A stretch of DNA of 25,074 nucleotides from Bacteroidetes bacterium UBA2322 (GTDB lineage: Bacteria; Bacteroidota; Bacteroidia; Chitinophagales; UBA2359). This document shows, in pieces, positions 23,484-25,074 of this stretch. Position 1 is the first letter of the stretch. Each line of letters begins with the position of its first letter. The DNA lies in assembly GCA_002345145.1 (NCBI GenBank), contig DDVC01000235.1, forward strand, positions 1 to 25,074, read 5' to 3'. The notes under the pieces were generated by a model. It was not told the DNA's origin and made no database searches. It saw only the letters and a list, made by a program, of their open reading frames with translations. Position numbers and translations under genes: made by a program.

Positions 23484-24122
23484 ATGAAAACGCACAATTT
23501 TACCACATCTGTTGCAGCATTAGTTATACTATTAACCTTTAGCAAAGCAACTTATGCCTGCCCGCCTCCCGTTGAAATTACCATTAATTGCCCCAGTGGC
23601 GATTGTGACATTACCATTGTTACGGGCAATGATAACGAAATAACCCGAGAAGAAAAAACCGGTCCTATTGAATCAATTGTAGATGACATCCTTGATTTTT
23701 TACGCGACATCTTTAAGCGCAAAGGCGATGGCGATGGCGGCGGTGATAACGGAGGCGATAACGGAGGCGATAACGAAAACGCTACGCCCGAAGGCGAGGG
23801 CAATACACAAGGCGGCTCTTCTACCGGAGGTAGTTCGGGCTCTTCGTCATCAAGTACACAAGCCAATCAAAGCAATTTCGACAAAAAATTAGACCTCATA
23901 GCCACCTATTTTGACCATGCTACCATAACCGAAAACGGATTGCTTTTGCACTATGCACCCATGCAACAATGCCAATCAAGTTTTACCATGCAATACAATA
24001 AAAACATAAAACTTCCTGCCTCCCTACTCAAAAAATACAAAATCAATACCATTAAACACCTCAAAGCCGGTCGCTACACCACCAATGCCCAAGGCAATTT
24101 GCTGCTGCCCTTTAATAAGTAG
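23484..24122 (+). CDS. secreted protein with acidic Gly-rich linker
   Basis: The 212-residue product has a signal peptide ending TYA before Cys26. An N-terminal part holds four Cys (CPPPVEITINCPSGDC). An acidic helix follows (about 60-80, PIESIVDDILDFLRDIFKRK). Residues 81-130 are a low-complexity linker of GDG/GDN repeats then Gly/Ser. The C-terminal region (131-212) has NFDKKLDLIATYFDHATITENGLLLHY and ends KAGRYTTNAQGNLLLPFNK. The C-terminal part is reminiscent of a small adhesion or type-IX-secretion-like tail but does not match one. No known family is recognised. The next gene starts 50 bp downstream with the same MKT-type signal, so the two are likely one operon. Confidence 0.78.
   Translation: MKTHNFTTSVAALVILLTFSKATYACPPPVEITINCPSGDCDITIVTGNDNEITREEKTGPIESIVDDILDFLRDIFKRKGDGDGGGDNGGDNGGDNENATPEGEGNTQGGSSTGGSSGSSSSSTQANQSNFDKKLDLIATYFDHATITENGLLLHYAPMQQCQSSFTMQYNKNIKLPASLLKKYKINTIKHLKAGRYTTNAQGNLLLPFNK
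23724..23774 (+). repeat. tandem repeat in the linker of the secreted protein
   Basis: Two GGCGAT units (23724-23735) are followed by three 12-bp units, GGCGGTGATAAC, GGAGGCGATAAC and GGAGGCGATAAC (23739-23774), encoding GGDN repeats. The near-identity of the last two units suggests recent expansion; copy number could differ between strains. Confidence 0.8.
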
Positions 24123-24172
24123 GTACATTTATTTCAAACAAACCTTCTAATTCACTTCAAAATACAACTCAC

Positions 24173-24958
24173 ATGAAAACAATTTCCATTCTTTCTTTAG
24201 CACTTACCATTTTTATTTGCGGCCAGTTATTAGCGCCTCGTTATTCAAACGGTGTGCCGGCCAATGTAAAGGCGTTAATGTGGACACCCGCAAACGCTGT
24301 GGTAACAAACATTGATGCCCAAACAGTAGAAGTTTCGGGCGGTGCAGGTTTTGAGTACATAGCTCTTGATAAAAGCGGCAAGTTAATACCCGGCACAATA
24401 TCAAAGGCTGCTATTTCTTGTAAATGCAACTCGGGCAGTGGGTGTAGCCCATTTTCCGGTCATGGTCAGCAAGGTTGTGCCCTGAATGGTTGTACCAATT
24501 GCACCGGCTCGGTATCTGTAAAAACACCATCGGGCACAATAGAGGTTAGCGGGGGCGGATTTATGCGCAGCAATGTACAGGTTGGTTTTGCCTCTAAATC
24601 CGATTTGCAAAAAAGCGCTTTAGCATTTAATGCCATGATGAAACTACCCAAGGTGCAAAATGCCCTTACCGCATTTACCCAATCTTATGCCAATGAATCA
24701 TCGGGCGAAAAAGTATGGGTAGCCATTAAAATTGGTGGTCGCATTTCTACACTTGAAGTGCCCAAGTCAGTTGCCATCAAAAACAATGCTGTAGTACTGT
24801 CAGCTAAAGGTTCTTGCTCTTGTACCGATGGCACCTGCACTTATGGCTCTTCTATGGGGGTTTCTTATTGCGAAAGCAATTGCTCTGGTACTTGTTCGCT
24901 TACTACAAGCCTTAAAGCAAGTGGCAACGAAGTAGCTGTTGAATCCTACAATTTTTAA
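24173..24958 (+). CDS. secreted cysteine-rich protein with duplicated six-Cys module
   Basis: The 261-residue product starts with a hydrophobic N-terminal segment (SILSLALTIFICGQLL). It holds two modules with matched cysteine spacing. Module 1 has Cys83, 85, 91, 102, 107, 110 (CxC-x5-C-x10-C-x4-C-x2-C). Module 2 has Cys215, 217, 222, 233, 237, 241 (CxC-x4-C-x10-C-x3-C-x3-C). Each is followed by a strand pattern (GSVSVKTPSGTIEVSGGGF and SLTTSLKASGNEVAVESYNF). Twelve Cys in the secreted part suggests three disulfides or a metal site per module. No family is recognised. It follows the Gly-rich secreted protein by 50 bp. Confidence 0.78.
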   Translation: MKTISILSLALTIFICGQLLAPRYSNGVPANVKALMWTPANAVVTNIDAQTVEVSGGAGFEYIALDKSGKLIPGTISKAAISCKCNSGSGCSPFSGHGQQGCALNGCTNCTGSVSVKTPSGTIEVSGGGFMRSNVQVGFASKSDLQKSALAFNAMMKLPKVQNALTAFTQSYANESSGEKVWVAIKIGGRISTLEVPKSVAIKNNAVVLSAKGSCSCTDGTCTYGSSMGVSYCESNCSGTCSLTTSLKASGNEVAVESYNF

Positions 24959-25074
24959 GCTAAAACCACAACCCAAAGCAAAATCGGGGAAAAAAAAAAG
25001 AAAAAGCACATTTTTCTTCTTTTTTTTTTTTTTTTTTAAAGAAAACGGCGCCCCCCGAAATCTACCCTCTTCCC
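24959..25074. other. window end, low-complexity and probably low-quality sequence
   Basis: After the last stop come an A run, an A/T-only inverted pair (AAGAAAAA 24998-25005 and TTTTTCTT 25011-25018), an 18-base T run (25020-25037) and then GAAAACGGCGCCCCCCGAAA and C-rich bases. It could include a terminator, but the abrupt change of composition suggests a contig end with sequencing or assembly error. Confidence 0.5.

Noticed and set aside
23552..23866. 104-codon minus-strand frame opposite the Gly-rich linker
   Set aside because: A Ser/Pro-rich mirror of the GGC/GAT repeats on the other strand; the plus frame has the signal peptide.

Overview
The window is about 25 kb of a Bacteroidota chromosome, probably from the Saprospiria/Chitinophagia side of the phylum. 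The evidence is the gene set (free-standing RfaE1, RecR, CoaX next to an outer-membrane barrel and a TPR protein, LolD, a Kbp-type BON-LysM protein, many Sec-signal and lipoprotein products) and the recurrent Bacteroidota promoter -7 motif TAnnTTTG upstream of genes on both strands. No rRNA, tRNA, CRISPR array, complete insertion sequence or prophage gene is visible. The species cannot be named from this sequence.

Layout. 1-2.7 kb: a copy of a dispersed intergenic repeat, a membrane-anchored TPR/beta-propeller protein (minus strand) and a small secreted protein. 2.7-4.3 kb: a HemC-HemD fusion for tetrapyrrole synthesis (minus). 4.4-8.6 kb: a plus-strand cluster of a short coiled-coil protein, a coiled-coil plus longin/roadblock-like sensor protein, a Ras/Rab-like small GTPase, a PAS protein fused to a histidine-kinase core that has lost its phospho-acceptor His and its ATP-binding residues, and LolD. 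8.7-10.1 kb: a lipoprotein with a periplasmic-binding-protein fold. 10.1-10.5 kb: a second repeat copy and a 116-bp IS-end-like miniature element. 10.5-15.6 kb: a minus-strand block with the TPR protein, an outer-membrane barrel, coaX, kbp and recR. 15.8-20.1 kb: a secreted esterase with PKD, Fn3 and dockerin-like modules, a dicarboxylate/amino-acid:cation symporter and an enlarged DUF2024 protein. 20.1-20.5 kb: a third repeat copy bounded by 17-bp inverted repeats. 20.8-25.0 kb: rfaE1, an Asp-box lipoprotein and two secreted proteins, one with a duplicated six-cysteine module. The last ~60 bases look like a low-quality contig end.

The most interesting region is 4.7-7.8 kb. A bacterial Ras-like GTPase with a non-standard switch II lies between a protein carrying a longin/roadblock-like domain, the fold class of MglB-type GTPase regulators, and a PAS-containing pseudo-histidine kinase whose start codon lies inside the GTPase gene. 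I read this as an intracellular GTPase switch in which a dead kinase serves as sensor or effector. No characterised system with exactly this composition comes to mind, but I could not search for one. A second item is the dispersed hairpin repeat with core GGTGCAGCGCACC, present three times in 25 kb, with one copy forming an inverted pair.
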